The notes under the pieces were generated by a model. That model was not told the origin of the DNA. It worked only from the letters and a program-made list of their open reading frames with translations, and did no database searches. Below are positions 21,576 to 31,156 of a stretch of 64,000 nucleotides of DNA, one piece after another. Origin of the DNA: Zingiber officinale. Taxonomy: Eukaryota > Streptophyta > Magnoliopsida > Zingiberales > Zingiberaceae. Every line of letters starts with the position of its first letter. Within the stretch, counting starts at the first letter, position 1. The stretch lies in NCBI RefSeq assembly GCF_018446385.1, contig NC_055996.1, forward strand, positions 126,019,750 through 126,083,749. The letters are read 5' to 3'. Position numbers and translations under genes: made by a program.

Positions 21576-24050
21576 TCATTCGCTTCTTTTCCTCGCCCTT
21601 GGAGGACAGATATACTTTTCGTTTTTGTTGGGAGATCTTCTCCCAACATCTTCCACCACATTGTCTCCGTTTGGTGGCCTTCCATGAGGATGGAAATTCC
21701 ATTCCTCAAGTTTATAAATGTTTGTCCTGCTACAAGCATTTAAAAGAGACGAGACATGGTTAGGGATATTAGATAAATCATATTCCAACCTTTCCTTACC
21801 AATTACCAAAAAAAGCTTATGATTTTTGACATCAATTATAGCTCCAGCTGTAGCAAGGAAAGGTCTTCCTAATATGATAGGAATCCTAGGGTCCTCTTCC
21901 ATGTCCAACACGACAAAATCTGTGGGAATAACATTCCCATCCACCTCCACTGGCACATCTTCTATAATACCCAAAGGGTACCTGCAGGAATAATCGGCAA
22001 GTTGAAGTGCCATAGTAGTAAGTTTAATGTTTTTGAGACCTAATTTATTACAAATTGAATAGGGAATGAGACTAACACTTGCCCCCAAATCACAAAAAAC
22101 TTTTTCAAAAAATTCTTTTCCTATGTTGCAAGGAATATAAAAGCTCCCTGGGTCCTTTAGTTTTGGGGAAGTGTTCTTCTCCAAGATAGCACTACATTCC
22201 TCACTAAGCGTAATGGTCTCAACCTCTCCTCTTCTTCTCTTGTTTGACATGAGATCCTTCAGGAATTTGGCAAATCTAGGCATTTGAAGAATAGCATCAA
22301 TAAGAGGTACCTCTACACAAATTTCCTTAACTTTTTCTAAAAACTTGCCAAATTCTTCATCTTTCTTGAGCATTGTAAGTCTCTGAGGAAAAGGGACAGC
22401 TTTGCTCTGATGGTTCAGTGGAAGAGTCTCTTCAACCTCAATGGTACTCTCCTCATTAGCTTGAATCTGATTTGGTATAAGAGGAGAGAGCTCTTCTTCT
22501 TTTTGTATCCCTTTTGGAGCAGTCACTTGGGAGTCTCCCAAGGTCCGTCCGCTCCTAAGCTCAATCCTATTGCAATGCTCCATAGGATTCACATCAGGTT
22601 TTCCTGGAAGTTGTCCTGGTGCTCTGGATGATGAGGAAGCTAGTTGGGCAATTTGACTATCCTGGATCTTTTGATGCTTTTCAGAATTATCCATTCTCTG
22701 ATTGAGCTTTGCTAAATCTTGCTTCATTTCATTCTGACTTGAGATAATTTCTTCAAGCATCTTTTCAATATTTGACTTTGGTAAGTCTTGAGAAGATAGA
22801 TGTTGAAAATTTTGTTGCCCAGCTTGAAAATTTTGTCTTGCCCCCATAGATGGTCCTTGATCTTGATTATTTCTGTAAGAAAAATTGGGATGGCTCTTCC
22901 ATCCAGGGTTATAAGTATTTGAGTATGGGTTGTTCTGCCTTTGATTGTAACTCATGATTGCATCACATTGTTCCAGTTGATTGATTTGTGCAGTGATAGC
23001 TCCCAATGGACATGAGTCATTTGAATGCTCTGAACTCCCACATACTTCACAAGATGTACTAATAGCATTGACCATATTAGCACTAGTCCCCATATTCTCA
23101 AATTTCTTTGTAAGAGCGCTCAATTTTGCAAACAAAAGAGTGACCGCATCTACATCAAACTTCCCTGATGCTTTAATTGTTGGGTTTACAGAAGAATAGC
23201 CACCACTTCTTTCATTTGCCCATTGACGATGATTTTGTGCTACACTGTCAATAATTTCTTCAGCTTCATCTAAACTTTTGTTCATAAGTGCCCCTCCCGC
23301 AGCTGAATCAAGGGATACTTTGGTATGATAGTTGATACCATTATAAAAAGTGTGCAACACTAACCATCTTTCTAACCCATGATGTGGGCATTGTCTGAGC
23401 ATACTATTATATCTATCCCATGCTTCAAAAAAAGATTCTGAGTCAGTCTGCTTGAAGCTTGCAATTAAATTCCTCATATGAGCTGTTTTGCTTGGTGGAT
23501 AGAATTTATCAAGAAACTGTTGCTCACACTGCTCCCAAGTGGTGATGCTATTAGGGGCCAAAGAATTCAGCCATTGCTTTGCCCTATCTCTTAGAGAAAA
23601 CCCAAATAATAATAATCTAACTGCATCTGAAGGAACTCCATTCATTTTCATGGTACCACATATTTCATAAAAGACCTCTAAGTGTTGATTGGGGTCTTCA
23701 TGAGGTCCTCCACCAAATTGGTTCTGCTGCACCATAGATATAATTGCGGGTTTGATCTCAAAGTTATTAGTTTCCACTGAAGGTCTTGAAATACTAGATC
23801 GAAAACCTCTTGCATAAGGTGCTGCATAATCCTTGAGTGGTCTATTCGCCATGTTCAAATGTTCTTGTTCTTCTATTTGCCTTTGCAGAATTCTTCTTTT
23901 ATGGAAAGTTCTGTCAATCTCAGGGTCAAAAGGAAAGAATTCCCCTGCAAAGTTAGATCTTCGCATACACAAGAACAAGATAGCAATTGACAATTCAACA
24001 GAAAAAAAGAAAAATAAAAGAATCAAAAATGCAGAATTGAATTTGTACAA
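21576..24050 (-). CDS. Retrotransposon Gag-protease polyprotein (ATHILA-like gypsy)
   Basis: An intact 824-codon frame. After a hydrophobic N-terminal stretch that may be untranslated, MRRSNFAGEFFPFD (residue 29) is a good alternative start. The gag core is around residues 125-260 (WLNSLAPNSITTWEQCEQQF, then RYNSMLRQCPHH and FYNGINYHTK). A single zinc-binding box CEVCGSSEHSNDSC follows near residue 335. Near residues 655-740 is a retropepsin-like protease with DLGAS in place of the usual D-S/T-G-A and the flap/end motif ILGRPFLATAGAIIDV. The protein ends about 80 residues later with no reverse transcriptase. It would form particles and process Gag if expressed. Complete coding capacity in this one frame suggests a fairly recent element, although the downstream ORF already has stops. 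Confidence 0.88.
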   Translation of the reverse strand: MYKFNSAFLILLFFFFSVELSIAILFLCMRRSNFAGEFFPFDPEIDRTFHKRRILQRQIEEQEHLNMANRPLKDYAAPYARGFRSSISRPSVETNNFEIKPAIISMVQQNQFGGGPHEDPNQHLEVFYEICGTMKMNGVPSDAVRLLLFGFSLRDRAKQWLNSLAPNSITTWEQCEQQFLDKFYPPSKTAHMRNLIASFKQTDSESFFEAWDRYNSMLRQCPHHGLERWLVLHTFYNGINYHTKVSLDSAAGGALMNKSLDEAEEIIDSVAQNHRQWANERSGGYSSVNPTIKASGKFDVDAVTLLFAKLSALTKKFENMGTSANMVNAISTSCEVCGSSEHSNDSCPLGAITAQINQLEQCDAIMSYNQRQNNPYSNTYNPGWKSHPNFSYRNNQDQGPSMGARQNFQAGQQNFQHLSSQDLPKSNIEKMLEEIISSQNEMKQDLAKLNQRMDNSEKHQKIQDSQIAQLASSSSRAPGQLPGKPDVNPMEHCNRIELRSGRTLGDSQVTAPKGIQKEEELSPLIPNQIQANEESTIEVEETLPLNHQSKAVPFPQRLTMLKKDEEFGKFLEKVKEICVEVPLIDAILQMPRFAKFLKDLMSNKRRRGEVETITLSEECSAILEKNTSPKLKDPGSFYIPCNIGKEFFEKVFCDLGASVSLIPYSICNKLGLKNIKLTTMALQLADYSCRYPLGIIEDVPVEVDGNVIPTDFVVLDMEEDPRIPIILGRPFLATAGAIIDVKNHKLFLVIGKERLEYDLSNIPNHVSSLLNACSRTNIYKLEEWNFHPHGRPPNGDNVVEDVGRRSPNKNEKYICPPRARKRSE

Positions 24051-24189
24051 AAAGAATTAACAAGAAGTAAAAGTTATACAAGAAAGTAAAAAAACAGAAA
24101 TCTAATGATTAGCTACAACTATGCAATATGAAAGGAAAACAAATGTTATGTTTAGTCTAACTCAATTGATAGTTCCTAATGTTATAGCG

Positions 24190-24207
24190 CAATCCCCGGC
24201 AAAAACT
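24190..24207 (-). other. Primer binding site of the ATHILA-like element (diverged)
   Basis: The minus strand reads GTTTTTGCCGGGGATT next to the LTR boundary. It resembles the TGGCGCCGTTGCCGGGGA site of ATHILA-type elements, with the first half diverged. Confidence 0.65.
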
Positions 24208-24208
24208 T

Positions 24209-25532
24209 GTTACGCTCCGCAAGTGTACGGAAATGTCGCAAGTAATATAAAAGATTATCGTATCCACAGGGACTGGAATAAGCACTAGAAATGTCTCAAT
24301 GCGAATTAGCTAAACAACTATCCAATCGTTTCAAATGCAAAGTGAAGGTAAACAAATCTAATATTAAAGATCAGCAAACAAGAGTTTAGTATTTTGGGTT
24401 ATGATAAAGGGAGATTCTAGGAGTTTCGGTTTCTTTGTAAGGTTTCTTGAATGTAAATGGTTCACAAATTCTTATCCCTCAATTGCCAAACACTTGTAGA
24501 AAGTTGCTGGTTCTCTCTTGCAATAGATAACTGACTAAGGACTGAGAAATGTATCTAAATATGATCAATTAGACGTGAACCTACGTTGTCCTTACACAGA
24601 AGCGCACCTATTACTATGCCTTCATAGAATCCATGAAGCCCACAACTTATTAATCTATCAAGATACAAGAAACTAATCACAAGATCCATCCTACTCTCTT
24701 GAATATTCCTATTTCCTCTTCAAGATTATCTCTCAAACGTCCTTACACGGGCTTGCACCTGCCACGTGGATCCCTCGAATGATCGAGTGAGAGTTTATCT
24801 TTACAAAGTCCACAAGAAATCCAAACAATCAATCAAGAATGAGAATTAAGCACAAATCACCATTAATCATTCAAGATCTAATTGATACAAGCAAGACAAT
24901 GTCATTGAAACAAGAAAATGGCAAATCCATAAGAGATTACATCAATCCATCATACAAATACTGCCACACGGCCCCACGACACGGCCGTGTGAGATTCACA
25001 CGGCCATGTCCAGTTCCTTCTCTGCCAAAGCTGCACGGCCGTATGACTCACACGGTCAGGACCCTTCTGTTCTCTGTAAATGCTACACGGCCGTGTGGTG
25101 CACACGGCCACCACCTGCTTGGCCTCTGGAAACCTCACACGGCCGTGTAGATCTACACAGCCATGTAAGGCTTCTGCTCTGATTTCTTCAAATCAAGACA
25201 CGGCCGTGTGAGATTCACACGGCCATGTCATCTTCCTCTTCTGTTTGTGCCAAACTCCACACGGCCCGAGCTCCATACCAGTGCAGGGTCGTGTGAGGTA
25301 TACGGCCTGGTGTTTTCTCCCTTTGTTTCCTCCAAGGCTTGCCCAAAGATGTAGATTCTTCACCAAATCGACTCCTGTGTACAGAAAATGCACAAAAGCA
25401 GATCTCCGAACCAAAAGAGTAAATATGCTAAAAGGAAAGCTGGAAGTATAAAAATGCATAGATCAAGCATGCTCAAAGTATGTAAATGTGCGTAAAAACA
25501 TGCATAAAAGAGTATATAATCTACGCACATCA
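24209..25532 (-). repeat. 5' LTR of the ATHILA-like element, shortened
   Basis: 1324 bases, homologous to 16679-18266 but lacking about 300 bases after position 24960, including the TATA-like box. It carries CACGGCCGTG palindromes at 24963-25300. Confidence 0.92.
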
Positions 25533-26651
25533 ACAATCAAGAATTACTGAAAAATATTTTGCCTCTTTTACTTTTTTAATTATTGCATTCCTGACTTTGG
25601 AGGCTAAAATAGATATTAACTCGTTTTGAATTTTATGACTAAGATAATGATAATGAATCTTTTTATCTTGAATGAGTCGAAAATGTTCTTGCATTATTGG
25701 ATCAAAATCTGCAATTATTTCAAGTAGACCCAAAAAATTACCATTACTATCTTCATAAATTTTGTCATATGTACCACGAAATGCCAAATTATGTATAGCA
25801 AGACATTTTACAACAACAACTATTATTAGCATAATGTGTTTCCAATGTTTTGTGTCCTTTTTAATTTGTTCTTGTATTTCCTTATCAATTGTCAATGTTT
25901 TCTTTAATCTCATTTGTAGTTCAACAAAAGCTCTTAGATTAGTGAGGTGTTCAACACTATTTTCATGTTGTTTAAGTTTGTCACATAAATGTTTCCAGTC
26001 ATTAACTCCTTCTCTTGCTAAATTACTTTTGGTGTGTATTACTTTAAACAGCTTACAACAAATACAAAATACTCTGTCTAACTCCTTCGAGTACACTAAC
26101 CATTTTCGATCACGAGTCTCACCATTTGGTAACATTTGAACATAATAAGTATGAGAAAAGTGTCGAGATTCTTTATCTAAAGGAAACTTAAGAATATCTT
26201 CTCTTTTAGGACCTCTTTCCACAAGTAAATTCCTCATTTTTGTATCAAGAGTATCCCAAACTCGTGGATCAAATATGTTCAAATCATATTTAGGTGTCGA
26301 ACATTGATATTTGTTTGTATGCTCATCATCACAAAACTTATCAATATCTTTAGTTTTGTCAATTTCAATTTTATCCAAATTATTAACATCTACATTATCT
26401 TCGTTCTCATTTTCTACAAATTTCTCATTCTCATCACTTTCATTTCTCACAAATTCTTTATTTTCATCATTCTTGTTTTCAACAAAATCTTCATTAACAT
26501 TTGATTCATTAGTTAAAATATGAACTAAATTTTCTGTTGTGTTATGTGATTCTTTACCAAAATATTTGTTTAATGAACCTCTTAAGCTTTGGGCTATCTC
26601 TTCTTCTTTTTTCTTTTTTTGTCTTTTTTGATATCCAGAGAGTTGTTTCAT
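25533..26651 (-). pseudogene. hAT transposase with TTF-type zinc finger, N-terminal part
   Basis: The frame starts at 26651 ([15 protein letters not shown]), a typical start for the zinc-finger MYM/TTF class of hAT proteins. It has an Asn/Glu-rich low-complexity spacer (residues about 50-110), then [10 protein letters not shown] and a TTF-type finger region with [10 protein letters not shown] and [10 protein letters not shown] (about 165-215), then DUF4371-like sequence ending at KYFSVILDC. There it is cut by the gypsy element at 25532. The frame resumes at 16678 with a single copy of the duplication, so the gene was open when hit. The protein would bind the element's ends and cut DNA, but this copy is split by two insertions and cannot be made whole from this locus. 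Confidence 0.88.
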
Positions 26652-28259
26652 GATAATAGATAATTATGAACAAAAAGCAATAAACAAAGAACAATAAAAC
26701 CTGATATGGAGAATTTTCTTTTGATTCGAAATCCACTTATATAAGACCTTATACAGATATCCTGCAAGTTTATAAAAAAAACATAATTCAATTATTTAGG
26801 AGTTAAGACCTTATTCGTATAATTAAAACAGTAGTAAAATAAGGTTTCAAAAAAAGATAACACTAAAGTCAACTAAATTTCCATGGTTAGGTTGCTATAT
26901 TATATTGTTTGCTATTTGATTTTAATCAATAATCAATTAATTATGAAAGAAGTATTCTAGCTACTCAGTGAAGTTAACTAGGCTATTTATTAAAACAATA
27001 TCTATCATTTCAGAAATTATAAATAAAATAAGATTTTCAAGCAATGCTAATTTCTTTATATTAAGCTTGAATAGTTAAATACAATAAAAAAAATTAGAGA
27101 GCTATTGTGTGAAATTATGAAACATGCATCTACTTTAATATTAAATTGTCTTTATGTTCAAATGCCTAAACAAGGATTATAACTCCTAATGATTGAGAGT
27201 ATATACTCTCACCAAAAATTATCAATTTGTACCTAAGGATTATAACTCCTAATGAAACATTCCACCAACAATCATCTTGTAATTGAGAGTATATACTTGA
27301 TTCATTTAATACATATTATAACTGAGAGTTATAAGACTCTGATTGCAGCATATGATTCAATTCGTTCCTATCAGCTTGCTAGGAAATAGGAATAACTCCT
27401 TATTTAAGTCATTTGCCCTAACATTCTATATCATTGTTCTCATTGTTATGTTTAATTGTTAAAATTGGCCCTATGGGAGTATAACTGCACAAGCTCTATC
27501 TTTAATTCAAAGTTGTACAGTTTGATTGAAACAGGATATCAAAATAGGATTTTTTTTTATAGATTAGGTGAAATGGCTCGCACAAATTTGGAATTGACAT
27601 GGTGCTTTGATATCCTACATTTATCCGCATAAAATGTTTTACATATAAAGTATAAACATGATAAAAGTGGATCGCAGACTGTGAAGGGGAAAAAATCACC
27701 AGAAGAAAGGGAAGTGAGACATGACAGGAAGAATACCAAATAGATGGGTTTCACAACAACTGCAGTCCACAGCAGTAACTTACGGCTATAAGTCCTTCTG
27801 TCCTTGGCGCTATTTGCCTGATTTGTGTGTTGGACGTGAGCTCACAGCCACCCCCAATTCACGGCGCTCTCCTGCAGTCGTCGCAGCGAGAGAGGGAAGG
27901 TGCGGCGAGGAGGGCTTCAGTGGGGATTGGGGAGAGGGAGAATCGCAAGGCGTGGTGAGGAGAATCGCTGAATCGGCGCTTCGACGAGGAGAATTGTTGG
28001 CGACTGGCGCTCGGCGAAAGCGGCGAGGGTTTTGACGAAGGATGAAGAAATTAGAAAAACGTTTATAAAAAATAAGAGAAAAAAACCCGTTAATAGATAT
28101 ATATATCTATAACATTTATAAAAAATAAATTAAGAGAAAAAACGTATATATGTATAACGTTTATATATATATATATTATATATATAAAAAAAATGGGCCC
28201 CTAAGAGTGTTTGGGTCCTGGGCAGGTGCCCTGGTAGCCCTGGTCCAGGGCTGGCTCTG
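26652..28259 (-). mobile_element. 5' region and end of the hAT element
   Basis: Upstream of the transposase start on the minus strand lie about 1 kb of AT-rich sequence, a GC-rich stretch (27830-28035) that could be the untranslated first exon or promoter, TA-rich subterminal sequence (28085-28190) and GC-rich subterminal repeats of CCAGGG/CCCTGG. The end is CAGAGCCAGCCCTGG at 28259-28245, typical of this hAT group. The next eight bases, AGTCGGAG (28260-28267), would be one copy of the target duplication. The 104-codon plus-strand frame at 27721-28035 shows no domain and I reject it as a gene. Confidence 0.75.
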
Positions 28260-29470
28260 AGTCGGAGTAAGTTGCTTGGTTCTCTTTTTGATTTATCCTA
28301 GTAGTTGATGGAAACATTTTATATGACTAAATTGATCATCTAAACATTAATTGATTTAACTTGGATAATCTGATACCAACTTAAAACAAAATAAATACTA
28401 ATTAAAAAACAATGGTGCCTTTTGAAATTTGGATAATTTAGGTCCCTTTTGAAATTTGGATTATTTAGGTTAATTTTATTCAAAATTGCTATATAGAATC
28501 AAATTTTAAAAATAGGCATAAATGATTCCTAATGTCTAGGGAACACAATAAATGATTCATTTGTGAAATTTGACCAATTTATACCTATATAGTAATTTTT
28601 TTTTTTATCAAAACTGCTAAATGACCTCTTAACTAAAACGATAAACGTAAAGTATAAAATGACTCTAAAAGCTTTGGGAAATACAATACAAGACTTAATT
28701 TTTTTTTTAAGATTGTTGTCAATTTAGGTTCATGTAACAATTTTGATAAAACTACCGTATGAATCTAAATTAGTCAATATAATAAAAAAGAGAGGATAGA
28801 GCAACTTTACGAGATTTAGAAAACACAATAAGGGAAGTTATTTATGAAATTTGAGCACATTAGATCCATGTAACAAGTTGAACTAAAATTTTACATAGTC
28901 TTTCTTAGCCCAAATTAAATAACATAAATAATAACATAGAATGACTTTAAGAGCTTTAACAATCACAATAGAGGGGTCAACTTAGGTAATTTGATCCATC
29001 TAGTTCTTGTCGAAAGTTAGTACAAAAATCTAAAGTAGTTAAAATTAGAGAATAAAGATATAGAACAGCTATAGAAAGTCCATAGAATATTACAATGGAG
29101 TCATTTGTAAAATTTAGAGAGTTTAATTTTAGGTTTATATAATAATTTTGATCAAATTTGTTACATAGTCTTCTAAGACATAAACAATAAAACTAGGAGC
29201 ATAAAATGATATCAGAAACTCGAGGAAACATAATAGAAAGTTATATTTGAGATTTGAATAGTTAAATCTAAGTAGTAATTTTAGCAAAAATTATTATATT
29301 GAAATTGGAACAACTTATTTTCAAATAACAATTTCGAGCAAATTTACTATATATATTTAATTAAACTATTCAAAATTGGGCGAAAATAAAAATGGAATGA
29401 CTCTAGAGGATATATTCAAATAATAATTTTGACCATATTTATTATGTAGATCTAAACTATTTAAAAAAAA
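28260..29470. repeat. Old tandem repeat of about 140 bp, strongly decayed
   Basis: AT-rich sequence in which the same succession of phrases recurs: ATGACTCTAAAAGCTTT..., a short ACACAATA block, AATTTGAC/GAGCA, then TAACAATTTTGATAAAA and ACATAGTCTT. The AxxGACTxTAxxAGxTTT landmark recurs near 28657, 28802, 28939, 29065, 29206 and 29395. No open frame of note. Confidence 0.55.
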
Positions 29471-30780
29471 AAAAAATAACACGTTTGTGCTGCTTGAAAG
29501 TACATATGGAGTATACTTTTGTTTTTAATTTTAAAAAAATTAAAAAATGGAAAACAAATAATAACCCTAGGGTTGACACTGTTACTTTCTTGTTATTCTT
29601 ATTATTTTGAACTCTTTAGATAGAACTACTGCTACTTATTACAAAATAAGGACGGCCTTTTATCTCAAAGTCATGTAAAAAAAATAATAAAATAAACTTT
29701 TTATATTCATAGAAAAAATAATAAAATTAGTATTATAAAAATAATTTTATTAACAAACACCCAAACTATATTTATATTTAGATGATTGGTTCACCCTTTA
29801 TATTTCCGTCAATTTATTTCTAAACTAAATAGATAAATTATGAATGACTATTAATCTTAGATAATTGCATAAGATTAAGACATAGAAAGGACGGATGCAT
29901 TTAAAGTTTTTAGTAGAAATAGAAAAATATTTATAAGAGGAAAAGGTCGATATTCTTTTGTTTTGGGACACTTTTACCAAACAAAATCTATAATATTTTA
30001 AAATTTATAATTAGATTTTTTTAATTTAATTATATACATATTTCAACTTCTAATATTACTAATAATAATAATCATATCGTCCTAACCGGTATCCAATTAG
30101 TTAGAGAATGATAACTTTATTATAATAGGATAGGAGGTCAATTTCTGATGGACCATCGGACAAAAAATACTCTCACTTTTTAATCATTTAATTTAGTGGT
30201 CGGGTATAAATTAATCTTATGATTTATTCGAGTTATAAAAAATATATTTAATTTTTTTACACATAATCTAATGACAGATTAAGACAGATATCTGACTAAA
30301 CATCATCACTTTTTCTGCCTCTAATAATAAGTATATCACGTGACAAACCTAGATGGCTAGATCTAAACTACTATACATCTTTTGAAAGTTCTTCGTCATT
30401 AAGTAAAACACTAAAACTTAAAATATAAATATTTTCCACTACTTTTGACTAATTATTCACAATACCAAAGATCTCCTTTGCAAATAATCCAAAGATAACT
30501 GCAACGCGGCAATGAGCAGTGAACGATGAATGATTTTCATGATCTTTTTAGATTTAAAGGTTACGTATGACTTTTCACAATTGGAAGAAAGCACTTTTTT
30601 TTAATGATAATTTAAATAAGTGCGCAGACGAATTTTTGTCGTTCTATTATTAAAGCAAAAAGGCTTTACGTCAAAAGTATGTCCGTACGAAAGATTCCGA
30701 AGAGACGATGGTGTTTTCGTTATTTCACTCCAACGCAAGGGTCGAAACTCACCGTGAGACTCGCTCTCCACCTTCGTCTT
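29471..30780. other. AT-rich spacer, nothing recognised
   Basis: Long A and T runs and no coding frame or domain on either strand. From about 30660 the composition shifts to GC-rich, marking the promoter side of the MYB gene. Confidence 0.6.
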
Positions 30781-30837
30781 TGACTATGCGGGCCCCTTCG
30801 GAGTCGGGGACCCCTGCCCCTTTGTTGAGGCTTCCTC

Positions 30838-30911
30838 CACGTGACGCTCGCGGGGTCGCGTGATTTTCCACGTGGCGAACGAATAATCGTGCAATTCTTC
30901 TGTTACGTAAC
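30838..30911 (+). promoter_or_regulatory. Two G-boxes and a GTTACGTAAC palindrome upstream of the MYB gene
   Basis: CACGTG occurs at 30838-30843 and 30869-30874, and the 10-base palindrome GTTACGTAAC at 30902-30911, about 250-320 bases before the MYB start codon. ACGT-core palindromes of this kind are binding sites for plant bZIP and bHLH factors that act in light, abscisic acid and sugar responses. The sites are seen directly; their use is inference. Confidence 0.6.
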
Positions 30912-31156
30912 GGGTGGGAGATGATCCAGGAAACGGACGGTGGTCCTTTTTTGCTGATGTTTCAATAGGGATAATCTCGTAATTAAGGGCAATGTCGTGG
31001 GGGATTTTATCTCTATGAAAGGACGTGCTTTAATAAGAGAAGCGCTATCGAAGGACGGCGAGGACAACGCGACTCCCCTCGGAGAGAGAGAGAGAGAGAC
31101 TCCGGCGAGGGGGAGTTGAGTTCTACGTGTGAGGAAAGGCGTGAGAACGGCTCCGG

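Larger units (their letters stand above)
16679..25532 (-). mobile_element. Non-autonomous ATHILA-like Ty3/gypsy element with gag-protease and ATHILA ORF
   Basis: The target duplication ACAAT is exact at 16674-16678 and 25533-25537. The LTRs are 16679-18266 (3') and 24209-25532 (5'), both beginning TGTTACGCTCCGC on the plus strand and ending GCACATCA. The minus-strand order is primer site, gag-protease (24050-21576), a palindrome-rich spacer (21450-21060), an ATHILA-type ORF (20863-19418), and two purine tracts. Reverse transcriptase, RNase H and integrase are missing. It lies inside the hAT transposase. Confidence 0.92.

Noticed and set aside
27721-28035. A 104-codon plus-strand frame with high GC
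   Set aside because: No known domain, biased Arg/Gly/Ser composition as expected from chance in GC-rich DNA, and it lies on the opposite strand within the 5' region of the hAT element.
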